Shown here: positions 24,869 through 33,541 of the stretch, piece by piece
Position numbering within the stretch: the stretch's first letter is position 1
How the letters are laid out: each line of letters starts with the position of its first letter
Notes under the pieces: model-generated
What the model was told of the DNA's origin: nothing
What the model saw: the letters and a program-made list of their open reading frames with translations, nothing else
The model's database searches: none
Translations under genes and position numbers: made by a program
DNA from: CAZOVB01 sp046541415
GTDB taxonomy: Bacteria > Planctomycetota > Phycisphaerae > SM23-33
Length of the DNA: 64,000 bases
Assembly (NCBI GenBank): GCA_046541415.1
Contig: JBKHDI010000004.1
Location: 1 to 64,000, forward strand
Direction: 5' to 3'

Positions 24869-25060
24869 TCAGTTGTATGCGGCCGCGGCGCGGAATTCTT
24901 TGTCCTGCCTGCCCAGGCCGCGGCGGATCAACGCCAGGTCGACCAGCATGCGGAGGACTTCCAGCGGGTCGAGGTCGTGGCGTTCTGCCACCCGCGCTGC
25001 ATGGACCAGCAGGTCCTGGCCGGGGGAGAAATCGTACAGGTTTTCGCTGGCTTGGCTCAT
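24869..25060 (-). CDS. Small protein of unknown function
   Basis: A 63-residue protein, MSQASENLYDFSPGQDLLVH and onward, mostly helical and charged, with no membrane segment or Cys pair. An AGGAGG-like ribosome-binding site (GGAGGAACC) lies directly upstream of the ATG, which is the best translation signal in this area and the main reason to call it a gene. It follows the secreted cyclase-like gene on the same strand with a gap of 101 bases. I do not recognise the family. Confidence 0.5.
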   Translation of the reverse strand: MSQASENLYDFSPGQDLLVHAARVAERHDLDPLEVLRMLVDLALIRRGLGRQDKEFRAAAAYN

Positions 25061-25161
25061 GGTTCCTCCGGGGGAATCCGGCGGCCCCATCCTTGCCGCC
25101 TCGATGGTTCCATGATACCCCGGACTTGCGATTCTGCCTACCCCCGCAGGTGGGCCTAGAC

Positions 25162-26787
25162 CTACCTGCCCAGGGCGGTGGCCATGGCGTGCAGGGCGGC
25201 GGCGGTTGCGGCCAGGGAGGTCCTGGCCGAGGCGGGGTGAATGCGGACCTGGCCGACCAGGCGGCCGGGCTCGGGGGCGAACCAGGCTTCGCTGGCCCGG
25301 ACGGTCATCTGGATGAGGAATCGCGCCTGGGCGAGTTGGGCGGCCTTGGGCGAATCGGCCGGCCAGGCGGGCCCGCCGGGCGATTCGGGCCAGCGGCGGC
25401 CTGCTGCGATGTTGATCAGCGCCAGGGCGGTCGACTCGGTGGTCGGCAGCTGACCGGCGAAGGCGAAGCCCCCGCGGGTGTCGATCGCGTCGGTCCGCGG
25501 ATGGGCCTGGGGGTCCACGCCGGTCGGGGCGGCTGGGGATTTCACCCCGGCAAAGATCAGCCAGCCCCACTGCTGGGCATTCTGCGGAGGGATCTTGCCC
25601 AGCCGCTCCAGCAGCTGCCGGCGGGCCTGGGTTTGCTGGTCCGAGCCGGGCAGGGCACCCAGGGCGTGGCAGATGACCGCATCCGAGCGGATGCTGCCCA
25701 GCGGGTCCTCGGCGCCGCTGCGGGCCGAGGCGTATTCGACCAGGGCCCGGACCAACTCTTCGCGGGCCTGTTGTCCCTGTCCGTCGGGGCTGATCGCCAG
25801 GCTCGTCATCGCGGTCCATGCGGCCGTCTCTGCCAGTTGCTCTGCCGGGCTGCGGGCCTGGTCGGCCGAGAGGGCCCGGGCCGAGAACGCCATCCCGGCG
25901 TCAATGGCACGTTGCTGGGCGTCGGTCGGGTTTTTCCCGGCCTGTCTGGCCAGGGCGTAGATGGCCCAGGCGTGGTCGGCCAGGCTGTCGGTTTTCGGGT
26001 CTCCCAGGCGTCCGTCGGCGCTCTGGTGGGCCAGGAGGGCGTTGGCCAGGGCCAGGCCGCTGGTCCGGGCGAGTTTCAGGTCGACGTTCTGCTGGTCGAT
26101 CGGGCGTTTGCCGCGGAAGAGCACGACGGGCACCTGCCCGGGTGCGTCGAGGATCTGCAGCGTCCCGTGGACCTTCCAGAGTCGCTTGAGGTCGGCCTCC
26201 TGGGGCCTGAGGCGGATGCGGCTGATCGCCTCACGACGCATCTGGTCGACATCCAAGCCGTGGCGGTAGGCCTCGCCGGCGGTCACATGGGCCTCTTGCA
26301 TGCCCTGGATCAGCGTCAGCGAGGTCAGCCCGGGTTGGATCGACGCGGGCAGTTGGTCATCCTCGACGTATCGGCCGGGCGAGAGGACTTCGATCTCGAT
26401 GGTCAGCCCGGCCAGGACCTCGCCGGTCACGCGGTTGCCCAGCAGGGGGCTTCGCATGGCATCCAGGGCGGCGGCGATGGCATTTCGGGGGGTCGAAAGG
26501 CGGCTGTGGACGGCCCGGGCCACCGCTTTGCCCTCCTGCCAGAACGTCACGGCCACGGGGTATCGTGTCGAGTCGAGCTCGGCCAGCGAGTCGAGCACGG
26601 GCTGGTCCTCGGGGCCCGTTCGGCGCCGGAGGTAGAGGTCCATTCCTTTCCGGGCCTGTGCGGCCAAGTCGCGCGTCTGGGCGTAGGCCAGCCGGGGCGG
26701 CGCGGGGGCCTCTGCGTTGGCGGCGCAGAGCCATGCCAGGACAATCGCCATTGACGGCAGCAGACGGTAGTGCGGTTGAGGTCTCAC
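25162..26787 (-). CDS. Secreted protein with AMMECR1-like and cyclase-like helical domains
   Basis: A 541-residue protein from the GTG at 26787, chosen because VRPQPHYRLLPSMAIVLAWLCAANA then forms a signal peptide with a basic n-region; an ATG at 26751 is the alternative. Residues about 40-190 resemble the AMMECR1 fold: YPVAVTFWQEGKAVARAVHS, RNAIAAALDAMRSP and LAGLTIEIEVLSP, although the usual LRGCIG motif is not present. Residues about 200-520 are helical repeats like prenyltransferase/squalene-cyclase barrels (HQSADGRLGDPKTDSLADHAW). Function is unknown. The opposite strand is the GH35 gene's promoter region. Confidence 0.65.
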   Translation of the reverse strand: MRPQPHYRLLPSMAIVLAWLCAANAEAPAPPRLAYAQTRDLAAQARKGMDLYLRRRTGPEDQPVLDSLAELDSTRYPVAVTFWQEGKAVARAVHSRLSTPRNAIAAALDAMRSPLLGNRVTGEVLAGLTIEIEVLSPGRYVEDDQLPASIQPGLTSLTLIQGMQEAHVTAGEAYRHGLDVDQMRREAISRIRLRPQEADLKRLWKVHGTLQILDAPGQVPVVLFRGKRPIDQQNVDLKLARTSGLALANALLAHQSADGRLGDPKTDSLADHAWAIYALARQAGKNPTDAQQRAIDAGMAFSARALSADQARSPAEQLAETAAWTAMTSLAISPDGQGQQAREELVRALVEYASARSGAEDPLGSIRSDAVICHALGALPGSDQQTQARRQLLERLGKIPPQNAQQWGWLIFAGVKSPAAPTGVDPQAHPRTDAIDTRGGFAFAGQLPTTESTALALINIAAGRRWPESPGGPAWPADSPKAAQLAQARFLIQMTVRASEAWFAPEPGRLVGQVRIHPASARTSLAATAAALHAMATALGR

Positions 26788-27126
26788 AGTGTTCTTATAT
26801 GTTGCCCGGGCGTCGAGGTCAAATGGATCGCCGGAACCGGGTGGGGGGCTGGGGCTAACTTCCGGAATATTAAGACTTTGTGCGGAAGTCTCAAAAAGAT
26901 CTGTATCTGTGGCATGGAAAATGTCCGCCCTGTGTGTCCTCTGCAAACCATGAATTGAGAATACGTTGCGTAAGAAAAGGAGTTCCTTTTTCTGCGGCCT
27001 CGGCGGTTTTGGCCGGTCTGGCGGGCCTTGAATTTTGTTGCAACGGTGTGGGGGGCAATTACACTTTCGGCTTACGACGGATGGCCGTCGAGCAACGCAT
27101 AACCTCTTATGATGGGGAACCCTGCG
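26788..27126. other. Intergenic region between divergent genes
   Basis: A gap of 339 bases between the secreted cyclase-like gene (minus) and the GH35 gene (plus). It contains a plausible plus-strand promoter at 27038-27065 and a moderately AT-rich central part (about 26870-26990). I see no convincing open frame, tRNA or strong hairpin here. Confidence 0.6.
27038..27065 (+). promoter_or_regulatory. Promoter candidate of the GH35 gene
   Basis: TTGCAA (27038-27043), a 16-base spacer and TACACT (27060-27065), about 60 bases upstream of the start codon. Confidence 0.35.
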
Positions 27127-29823
27127 ATGGCGAGCGTAACCTACGACGACAGGAGTTTCCTGGTCGACGAGAATCGCATCTGGCTGGCCAGCGGGTCCTT
27201 CCACTACTTCCGGACCCCGGCTGAGCTGTGGGACGACCGTCTGCTGAAGATGGCCCGCGCCGGGCTGAACTGCCTCAGCACGTACGTCCCCTGGAACCTC
27301 CACGAGCCGGAGGAGGGCAAGTTCAACTTCGAGGGCGACCTGGACGTCGTGGAGTTCGTCCGCAAGGCCGGTCAGTACGGCCTGATGGTGATTCTCCGCC
27401 CCGGGCCCTACATCTGCGCCGAATGGGATTTCGGCGGCCTGCCCGCCTGGCTGACGACCAAGTCGGGCGTCAGCTACCGCACGAATTCGGCGGCCTTCAT
27501 GCACTACTTCGACAAGTACTTCCGCCAGTTGCTGCCGCGGCTGAGCCCGCTGCAGGTGACACAGGGCGGCAACATCATTCTCGTGCAGAACGAGAACGAG
27601 TATCCCGAAACCGTCATGCCCGATCGCCTGGAGTACCTGGAGTTCATCAGCCAGCTGATCCGCCGGGCGGGCTTCGAAGTGCCCATCATCACGTGCAACA
27701 ACCAGACCGACCCGTTCGTCCCCGACGCCATCGAGTGCGTCAACAGCTGGTCGAATTGCGTGGACCACCTCAAGACGCTGCGGATGCGTCAGTTGGACAA
27801 GCCCCTGCTGGTCACCGAGTTCTGGAACGGCTGGTTCGACGCCTGGGGCGAACAGCACCACATGCGCGACGGGATGGCCACGGCCCGGCGGGCGATGGAG
27901 ATCCTCGGCTGCGGCGGGCAGTTCAACTATTACATGTTCCACGGCGGGACGAATTTCGGTTTTACCGGCTCGCGGCTGGTCAACGGACCGGCCTCGTGGC
28001 AGACCACCAGTTACGACTACGATGCCCCGATCGCCGAGGGCGGCGGGCTGAGCGAGAAATACTACCTCCTGCGCCCGATCAACATGCTGGCGGCGACGAT
28101 GGGGCGGTTCATCGGCGAGGCCGTCATGGAAACCGCCTCGCCCACTGTCCGCAACGCCTGCGACAAGATCTGCCTGGAGGGCCTGGACGGCTCGTGGCTG
28201 ACGCTGACCGGCAACGGGCAGAAGGACACGCCCAGCCGGATCGACGTAGCCCTGCCGACCGGCGCGGAGTTTACCGCTACGCTGGAACCCTACGGTGCGG
28301 CGATCCTGCCGTACGAGCTGGTCCTCACCCCCGGCCACACGCTGGACTGGACCAACACCACGCCGCTGGGGTTCTTCCGTTCGAAGGTCCTGGCGCTGCA
28401 CGGCCCGGCGGGCTGGCAGGTCGAGCTGTCGATCAACGGGCAGCGCTTCAGCGGGAAAATTCCCGACCGCGATACGCCGGAAGTCGCCGACTGCCAGGGC
28501 CTGCAGATCGTCCTGCTGACCAGCGAACTGGCCCGTCGGACATGGCTGGTCGAGGATACACTCGTCTTCGGTGCATCTTTTGTCGGCGAGAGCCTCGAAG
28601 AGATCGAAATCGACAAGGACGTCAAGCACCTGTTCGCGCTGGAACTGGCCGAGCAGCCGAAGAAGGTGCAGATCCCCGTCAAGCTGGACGATTCGAACAA
28701 GCCCCAGCCGCCGCGGTTCAAGAAGTGGCAGCTGGCGGAGGTGGCCGACGAGTCCGACGGATCGGCCGAGCTGGACTGGAAGAAGCTCGACAGGCCTCGC
28801 GACCTGGACCAGCTGGGACAGTATTTCGGCTACGGCTACTACCGCATCGTCATCCCGACCCCGCGGGCCCGCAAGCGGAACCTGTTCCTGCCCGAGTGCA
28901 GCGACCGGGCGACCTTGTTCCTCAACGGCAAGTGCATCGGAACGTGGGGCAGCGGCCCGGGGGCCAAACGCCAGCCGATGCCCGTGGATCTGCCCAAGGG
29001 CGACAACGTTCTGGTCGCGATGGTCGACAACCTCGGGCGCTACTCGTACGGCCCGCGGATCGGCGAGCGCAAGGGCCTGTTCGGGCACATCTGGGACGCC
29101 AAAGCGCTGAAGGTCCGCAAGTTCAAGGTCAGTCGCGAGGAATCGTTCAGCAAACGCATCCTCCCGCGACACCTCAGCCACCTGGCAGAGAAACTTGAGA
29201 AGCTCGAACTTCATGTCGCCGAGACCGAAGTGAACCTGACCTCTCCCAGACTGGTGGAGATTTCGTTTGAATCCCTGCCGTGTCACCTGGCGGTGATGGT
29301 CAACGCCCAGAGCGTCGAGTTCTGCCAGGCCCACCGCGGCTGCAACTGGGGCAGGGTCTTGCTCCAGTCGCGGCTGAAGAAGGGCAAGAACGAGATCCGC
29401 CTGCTCTGCTGGGGCAAGGTGACGGCCCGGCAGCTGAAAGACGTGCAGTTCCACGCCCTGACCGAGCCTCTCAGTGCCGATGCGCCGTGGGGCTTTATTC
29501 CGTGGCGGATCCCGGAGACGTTCGAGCCGGCGGGCAAGACGCGCGCGCCGTCGAAGCGTCCGGCCTGGTGGGTTTCGTCCTTCAGCGACAAGCCAGAGAC
29601 CTCCCTGCCGCTGTTCCTGCAGATCGAAGGGCCTGCCAAGGGGCAGATCGTCCTGAACGGTCGTAATGTCGGGCGGTTCTGGAACCTGGGCCCGCAGGAG
29701 TGGTACTATCTGCCCGGCTGCTGGCTGGATGAGGAGAACGAAGTGGCGATCTTCTGCGAGGACGGCAAGGCGCCGGCCAAGTCGCGTCTGTTGTATCGTC
29801 CGCTGGGACCGTATCTTGATTGA
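27127..29823 (+). CDS. Glycoside hydrolase family 35 beta-galactosidase
   Basis: Large beta-galactosidase-type enzyme of 898 residues. The (beta/alpha)8 domain takes up residues 1-340: YDDRSFLVDENRIWLASGSFHYFR, RPGPYICAEWDFGGLPAWL, the acid/base in QNENEYP (Glu about 158) and the nucleophile in TEFWNGWFDAWG (Glu 231), with MFHGGTNFGFT after it. The C-terminal half consists of beta-sandwich and jelly-roll modules. I preferred ATG 27127 because GGGGA stands upstream, though an ATG at 27109 is in frame. No signal peptide is seen, so it acts on internalised galactosides or is exported otherwise. A GH42 enzyme lies further along. Confidence 0.92.
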   Translation: MASVTYDDRSFLVDENRIWLASGSFHYFRTPAELWDDRLLKMARAGLNCLSTYVPWNLHEPEEGKFNFEGDLDVVEFVRKAGQYGLMVILRPGPYICAEWDFGGLPAWLTTKSGVSYRTNSAAFMHYFDKYFRQLLPRLSPLQVTQGGNIILVQNENEYPETVMPDRLEYLEFISQLIRRAGFEVPIITCNNQTDPFVPDAIECVNSWSNCVDHLKTLRMRQLDKPLLVTEFWNGWFDAWGEQHHMRDGMATARRAMEILGCGGQFNYYMFHGGTNFGFTGSRLVNGPASWQTTSYDYDAPIAEGGGLSEKYYLLRPINMLAATMGRFIGEAVMETASPTVRNACDKICLEGLDGSWLTLTGNGQKDTPSRIDVALPTGAEFTATLEPYGAAILPYELVLTPGHTLDWTNTTPLGFFRSKVLALHGPAGWQVELSINGQRFSGKIPDRDTPEVADCQGLQIVLLTSELARRTWLVEDTLVFGASFVGESLEEIEIDKDVKHLFALELAEQPKKVQIPVKLDDSNKPQPPRFKKWQLAEVADESDGSAELDWKKLDRPRDLDQLGQYFGYGYYRIVIPTPRARKRNLFLPECSDRATLFLNGKCIGTWGSGPGAKRQPMPVDLPKGDNVLVAMVDNLGRYSYGPRIGERKGLFGHIWDAKALKVRKFKVSREESFSKRILPRHLSHLAEKLEKLELHVAETEVNLTSPRLVEISFESLPCHLAVMVNAQSVEFCQAHRGCNWGRVLLQSRLKKGKNEIRLLCWGKVTARQLKDVQFHALTEPLSADAPWGFIPWRIPETFEPAGKTRAPSKRPAWWVSSFSDKPETSLPLFLQIEGPAKGQIVLNGRNVGRFWNLGPQEWYYLPGCWLDEENEVAIFCEDGKAPAKSRLLYRPLGPYLD

Positions 29824-29973
29824 GACAATTCCGAGACTCGCTTCAAGAGGCGGGCAAAGGATTTCCGATAGAGTGGAAGGTTCTCGACGCTGCGGCGCAG
29901 CGGCTGGATCTGCGGCATGTCCCGCGATATCGGCAGGTTGCAGCCGTTGGGGCGGGCAGGTGGAGCAGGGTTT

Positions 29974-30002
29974 TTGACTTGTTAGCTAGAAGTTCTTAGC
30001 AT
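29974..30002 (+). promoter_or_regulatory. Promoter candidate of the HU gene
   Basis: TTGACT (29974-29979), a 17-base spacer and TAGCAT (29997-30002) in a locally AT-rich patch, about 105 bases upstream of the HU start. The overlapping CATAAT (30000-30005) would need a 20-base spacer. Confidence 0.4.
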
Positions 30003-30106
30003 AATATGATTTGCATCCAGTGCGAGTTGCTGTAAGCACATAGGTAAACCAGTTCCGCCTCGGCCGGGGTTCTCCAGGTCCGGCGGGACGTTCGAAAGGC
30101 GATTTC

Positions 30107-30442
30107 ATGCACACGGTGACAAAAAAAGAGCTGGTCGACCGGATAGCGGACGATACGGGCACCAAGCGGGTAGCGGTCAAGAAGATCATCCAGAGCTTTT
30201 TGGACGAGATCGTCAACGAGCTCGGCAAGGGTAACCGGTTGGAGTTCCGGGACTTCGGCGTCTTCGAGACCAAGGAACGCGCCGCCCGGATCGCCCAGAA
30301 TCCTAAAACGCTGCAGCGTGTCAGCGTCCCGCCGAAGCGGACGGTCAAGTTCAAGGTCGGGCGCCTGATGAAGATCAAGCTGCAGGAAGGCCTGGAGGAG
30401 GGCGCCCCGACCGATTCCGGATCCCAGAACTATGCGGAATGA
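30107..30442 (+). CDS. HU/IHF-family DNA-binding protein
   Basis: Histone-like protein of 111 residues. The fold pattern is TKKELVDRIADDTGTKRVAVKKIIQSFLDEIVNELGKGNRLEFRDFGVFETKERAARIAQNP followed by VPPKRTVKFKVGRLMK, matching the HU/IHF helices and beta-arm (FGxF then RxxRxxxNPxT replaced by RAARIAQNPKT). It has a 20-residue C-terminal extension ending in QNYAE. It probably bends and packs DNA as a dimer. The gene stands alone behind a predicted promoter, with a conserved membrane protein gene about 100 bases downstream. Confidence 0.92.
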   Translation: MHTVTKKELVDRIADDTGTKRVAVKKIIQSFLDEIVNELGKGNRLEFRDFGVFETKERAARIAQNPKTLQRVSVPPKRTVKFKVGRLMKIKLQEGLEEGAPTDSGSQNYAE

Positions 30443-30545
30443 CCCCCGGCGGTCCGTGTCTCGTCGCCGCCGGCGGTCCGGCCCTTGCCGGCTGTCCAGA
30501 TTCGCCACTCCTTCTTCCTGACTTGCCCAACCCGGAGGCCCGGCC

Positions 30546-30866
30546 ATGGCCAAACTCATCGTGGCGATCCTCGGCATCGCCGCCATTGTCTTCGCCGTCT
30601 TGAGCTATACGCAGCTCCAGGAATTCAGAACTGCCGAGCAGCAGCGCATCGAGCAGGGCCAATCCGACGCAGACCAGCCGGAGATCGAGGCTGAACGACA
30701 ACGTCTGCAAGAGAAGGGGATGTTCTGGCACGTCCTGCCGGCCACGATCTGGGGCATCATCGGCGGCGTGCTGCTGCTGGGCTCGATCGTGCTCTACCTG
30801 GCCGGTCGAAAACGCAAACGCACCACGCGCCTCGAAGCGGTTACGCGGGTCGGACGCGGCGAATAG
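30546..30866 (+). CDS. Small two-helix membrane protein
   Basis: A 106-residue protein with a transmembrane helix at residues 3-23 (KLIVAILGIAAIVFAVLSY), a charged central segment rich in Glu and Gln (EQQRIEQGQSDADQPEIEAE) and a second helix at about 60-82 (HVLPATIWGIIGGVLLLGSIVLYLAG), ending in a basic tail. I do not recognise the family. The gap of 36 bases to the next gene suggests cotranscription with it and metF. Confidence 0.65.
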   Translation: MAKLIVAILGIAAIVFAVLSYTQLQEFRTAEQQRIEQGQSDADQPEIEAERQRLQEKGMFWHVLPATIWGIIGGVLLLGSIVLYLAGRKRKRTTRLEAVTRVGRGE

Positions 30867-30902
30867 CGCCCGGCCGGTCTGAGCATTCGGAGTCCATCCA
30901 TC

Positions 30903-31655
30903 ATGAAGCAGTTCGTCATCACTCCCGCGATGGGCAAACGCCTGATCGCCAAAGCCATCTGCAAGCACCCCGCCATCGAACACGCCCTGGCTGAGGGTAC
31001 CATCTGCATCGTCGCCGGCACGACCAACGGCTATGTCGCAGAGGAACTGCTCCGCCGGATCGGGCAGGCCGACAGCTTCAGCCGCGTTGGGTTCCGACGC
31101 GGCGTGGTCGTGCCCCCCGACGCCTCGGAAATCCCCCCCAGCTGCATGGACGACGGCGACGTGATCATCCGCCAGTCCAAGCGCATCGTCGGCAAGACGG
31201 TCTTCGACATCGTCGACGAGTTAGCCATGGGCGACGTGGTGCTCAAGGGCGCCAACGCCCTCGACGTCCGTCGGGGTCACGCCGGCGTCTATGTCGGCCA
31301 TCCGCAGGGCGGCACGATCGGGGCGATTCTCCCGGCCGTGATGGGCCGACGCGTTCGCCTGATCATCCCGGTCGGGCTGGAAAAACGCATCGCCGGCAAC
31401 ATCAACGATATCGCCGCCGAACTGAACGACCCGGAAACCGAAGGGCCCCGCATGATTCCCATGCCCGGCGAAGTCTTCACCGAACTCGACGCGATTGCCA
31501 TGCTCACCGGCGCCGCCGCCCGCATGCTCGCCGGCGGGGGGATCTACGGGGCCGAGGGCGCTGTCTGGGTCGGCGTCCACGGCAGCAAACAGCAACTCGA
31601 CGCGGCAAGCCAACTGCTGGATACGATCTCCGACGAAGGTCCCTGCCGGGTCTAG
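30903..31655 (+). CDS. Conserved protein of unknown function
   Basis: A 250-residue soluble protein starting MKQFVITPAMGKRLIAKAIC. It has a Rossmann-like alternation: TICIVAGTTNGYVAEELL, GDVIIRQSKRIVGKTVFDIVDEL, GDVVLKGANALD, HPQGGTIGAILPAVMGRRVRLIIPVGLEKR, and a C-terminal helix-turn region (AARMLAGGGIYGAEGAVWVGVHG). The motif GDVVLKGANAL and the Gly-rich block after it are striking and would suit a nucleotide or phosphate site. I do not recognise a named function. It precedes metF by 18 bases, so a folate or one-carbon link is possible but only by context. Confidence 0.7.
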   Translation: MKQFVITPAMGKRLIAKAICKHPAIEHALAEGTICIVAGTTNGYVAEELLRRIGQADSFSRVGFRRGVVVPPDASEIPPSCMDDGDVIIRQSKRIVGKTVFDIVDELAMGDVVLKGANALDVRRGHAGVYVGHPQGGTIGAILPAVMGRRVRLIIPVGLEKRIAGNINDIAAELNDPETEGPRMIPMPGEVFTELDAIAMLTGAAARMLAGGGIYGAEGAVWVGVHGSKQQLDAASQLLDTISDEGPCRV

Positions 31656-31673
31656 AAGGTAGGTCAGCAGCAC

Positions 31674-32552
31674 ATGGCCCAGAGAAAGATCACAGACCTG
31701 TTCGCCGAGAAGCCCCGGACGCTTTCCTTCGAGTTCTACCCGCCCCGGACGCAGAAGGGCTTGGCCAAGCTGGTCGAGTCGACCGCGCCCGAACTGGCCG
31801 AGCTGGGCGCGGACTACTTCTCGGTCACCTATGGCGCCGGCGGCAGCGAATCCAAGGCGACGATGAACGTCGTAACGGGCCTGCTGGACCGTCTCGACGT
31901 GCCCGTCATGCACCACCTGACCTGCATCAAGCACACCTTCGCTTCGGTCCGGGCAGAGCTGGCCGAGATGAAATCCGCCGGCGTGAGAAACATCATGGCC
32001 CTGCGGGGCGATCCCCCGGCCGCCGAGCCGGACTACGTCCCGGGCCCCGACCAGCCACGTTGGGGCTGCGACCTGGTCGGGATCATCCGCGAGTACGGCG
32101 ACTGGTTCTCCATCGGCGTGCCCGCCTTCCCCGAAACCCACCCGCTGGCGATGGCCCCGGAAATCGACACCAAGGTCCTGCGGGTCAAACAACAGATGGG
32201 CGCGGATTTCGCGGTCACCCAGCTGTTCTTCGAGCCCGGGCTGTACAAGACCTTCCTGGACCGCGCCCGGGCCGGCGGGGTGGACTTCCGGATCATCCCC
32301 GGCATCCTGCCGGTGACCAACTACGCCCGCCTGCTGGAGTTCTGCGACATGTGCGGCGCGTCAGTGCCCGATTCAATCCACCAGCGCTTCGCCTCGATCG
32401 CCGAGGACGCCGAAGCGACAGGCCGGGCCGGAATCGACCACGCCGTCCAGCTCTGCGGCGACCTGCTCGACGCCGGCGCGCCCGGCATCCACTTCTACTG
32501 CCTCAACAAAACCCAGCCCGTCACCGAAATCGTCCGCCAACTGGGCCTCTGA
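31674..32552 (+). CDS. metF: Methylenetetrahydrofolate reductase
   Basis: Flavoenzyme of 292 residues that reduces 5,10-methylene-THF to 5-methyl-THF for methionine synthesis. The TIM-barrel landmarks are LSFEFYPPRTQKG with the conserved Glu, DYFSVTYGAGGS, HHLTCIKHTF, MALRGDPPA and GADFAVTQLFF, all in order. Length is typical of bacterial MetF. It ends converging on folD, with only 11 bases between stops, so the two folate genes face each other. It follows the unknown 250-residue protein gene by 18 bases. Confidence 0.95.
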   Translation: MAQRKITDLFAEKPRTLSFEFYPPRTQKGLAKLVESTAPELAELGADYFSVTYGAGGSESKATMNVVTGLLDRLDVPVMHHLTCIKHTFASVRAELAEMKSAGVRNIMALRGDPPAAEPDYVPGPDQPRWGCDLVGIIREYGDWFSIGVPAFPETHPLAMAPEIDTKVLRVKQQMGADFAVTQLFFEPGLYKTFLDRARAGGVDFRIIPGILPVTNYARLLEFCDMCGASVPDSIHQRFASIAEDAEATGRAGIDHAVQLCGDLLDAGAPGIHFYCLNKTQPVTEIVRQLGL

Positions 32553-32563
32553 CAGGACCCGCC

Positions 32564-33541
32564 TTACCGCAGGTTTCGTTTGGCCAGTACGATGATGTTG
32601 CGCAGGAGCATGGCGACGGTGACGGGGCCGACGCCGCCGGGGACGGGGGTGACGGCCGAGGCGAGCTCGCAAGCGGCAGCGAAATCCACGTCGCCGACGG
32701 TCTGCATGCGGATTTTGCCGGCATCGTCGGCAAGCGGCTGACCGCTGTGGTCGAAGCCGACCGGGATGCGGTTGATCGCCACGTCGATGATGACGGCGCC
32801 GGGCTTGATCATCTCCCGGCCGATCAGGGGCCAGAGGTCCGGCGGGGCGGTTTTCTGCGGATCCGGCAGGTTCTTCCATCGCTGCCATTTGGCCTGGGCC
32901 ACGCCTGCGCCGACGATGAGGATGTCGGCGTTTCGCGTGTGGCTGGCCAGGTCGCGTGTGGCTACGTGACAGATGGTGACGGTGGGGGCGTGTCGGCGGG
33001 ACTGGAGCAGGAGCATGGCCAGGGGTTTGCCCAGGATCTCGCTGTGTCCGACGACGACGGCCTGCTTGCCCTCCCAGTGCTGGCTGACGCGGCTGAGCAG
33101 TTCGATACTTGCCAGCGGCGTGCAGGGGGCGACCTGGGCCTCGCCGTAGAAGAGCTTGCCCATCTGGGCGGGGTGGATTCCCTCGACGTCCTTGTCCTGG
33201 CTGATCGCCAGCTGGGCCTTGCGGGTGTCGATGTGCTCGGGCAGGGGCATCTGCAGGAGGATGCCGGTCACCTCGGCCGAGGTGTTGAGCATGGATATGT
33301 GGGCCAGCAGCTCGTTTTCGGCCACATCGGGCGGGAGGGTCTGCAGTTCGTAGCGGATGCCCACCGAGCGGCAATTCTTCTGCTGCATGCCCGCGTACAT
33401 TCTGGCAGCCGGGTCGTCACCGACCTGGACGGCCACGAGGTAGGGCGTTTTTCCCTGTTCGGCCAGTTCGTGGGCTTCCTGTGCGGTGCGTTGCTTGAGC
33501 TCCGCGGCCACGGCCTTTCCGTCGATGATTTCAGCAGCCAT
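32564..33541 (-). CDS. folD: FolD-family methylenetetrahydrofolate dehydrogenase, divergent
   Basis: A 325-residue FolD homologue (usual length about 285-300). Recognisable blocks are KIIDGK-like AEIIDGKAVAAEL, GILLQMPLP, PCTPLASIELL, VVVGHSEILGKPLA and PVPGGVGPVTVAMLL. By alignment with E. coli FolD, YVASKRKAC is replaced by YAGMQQKNC, so the catalytic Lys56 position is Gln, and KDVDG reads KDVEG. An insertion of about 30 residues sits at 213-243. The changes suggest the dehydrogenase half may be kept while cyclohydrolase is weakened or lost. It overlaps the upstream DUF2520 gene by 11 bases. Confidence 0.88.
   Translation of the reverse strand: MAAEIIDGKAVAAELKQRTAQEAHELAEQGKTPYLVAVQVGDDPAARMYAGMQQKNCRSVGIRYELQTLPPDVAENELLAHISMLNTSAEVTGILLQMPLPEHIDTRKAQLAISQDKDVEGIHPAQMGKLFYGEAQVAPCTPLASIELLSRVSQHWEGKQAVVVGHSEILGKPLAMLLLQSRRHAPTVTICHVATRDLASHTRNADILIVGAGVAQAKWQRWKNLPDPQKTAPPDLWPLIGREMIKPGAVIIDVAINRIPVGFDHSGQPLADDAGKIRMQTVGDVDFAAACELASAVTPVPGGVGPVTVAMLLRNIIVLAKRNLR

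Noticed and set aside
26788..29454. A minus-strand frame that stays open from the secreted cyclase-like gene across the GH35 gene
   Set aside because: The upstream part is antisense to GH35, whose catalytic motifs are unambiguous; the cyclase-like gene begins with its own signal peptide at 26787.
29824..30106. tRNA or other structured RNA in the gap before HU
   Set aside because: No cloverleaf pattern or conserved T-loop sequence could be found.
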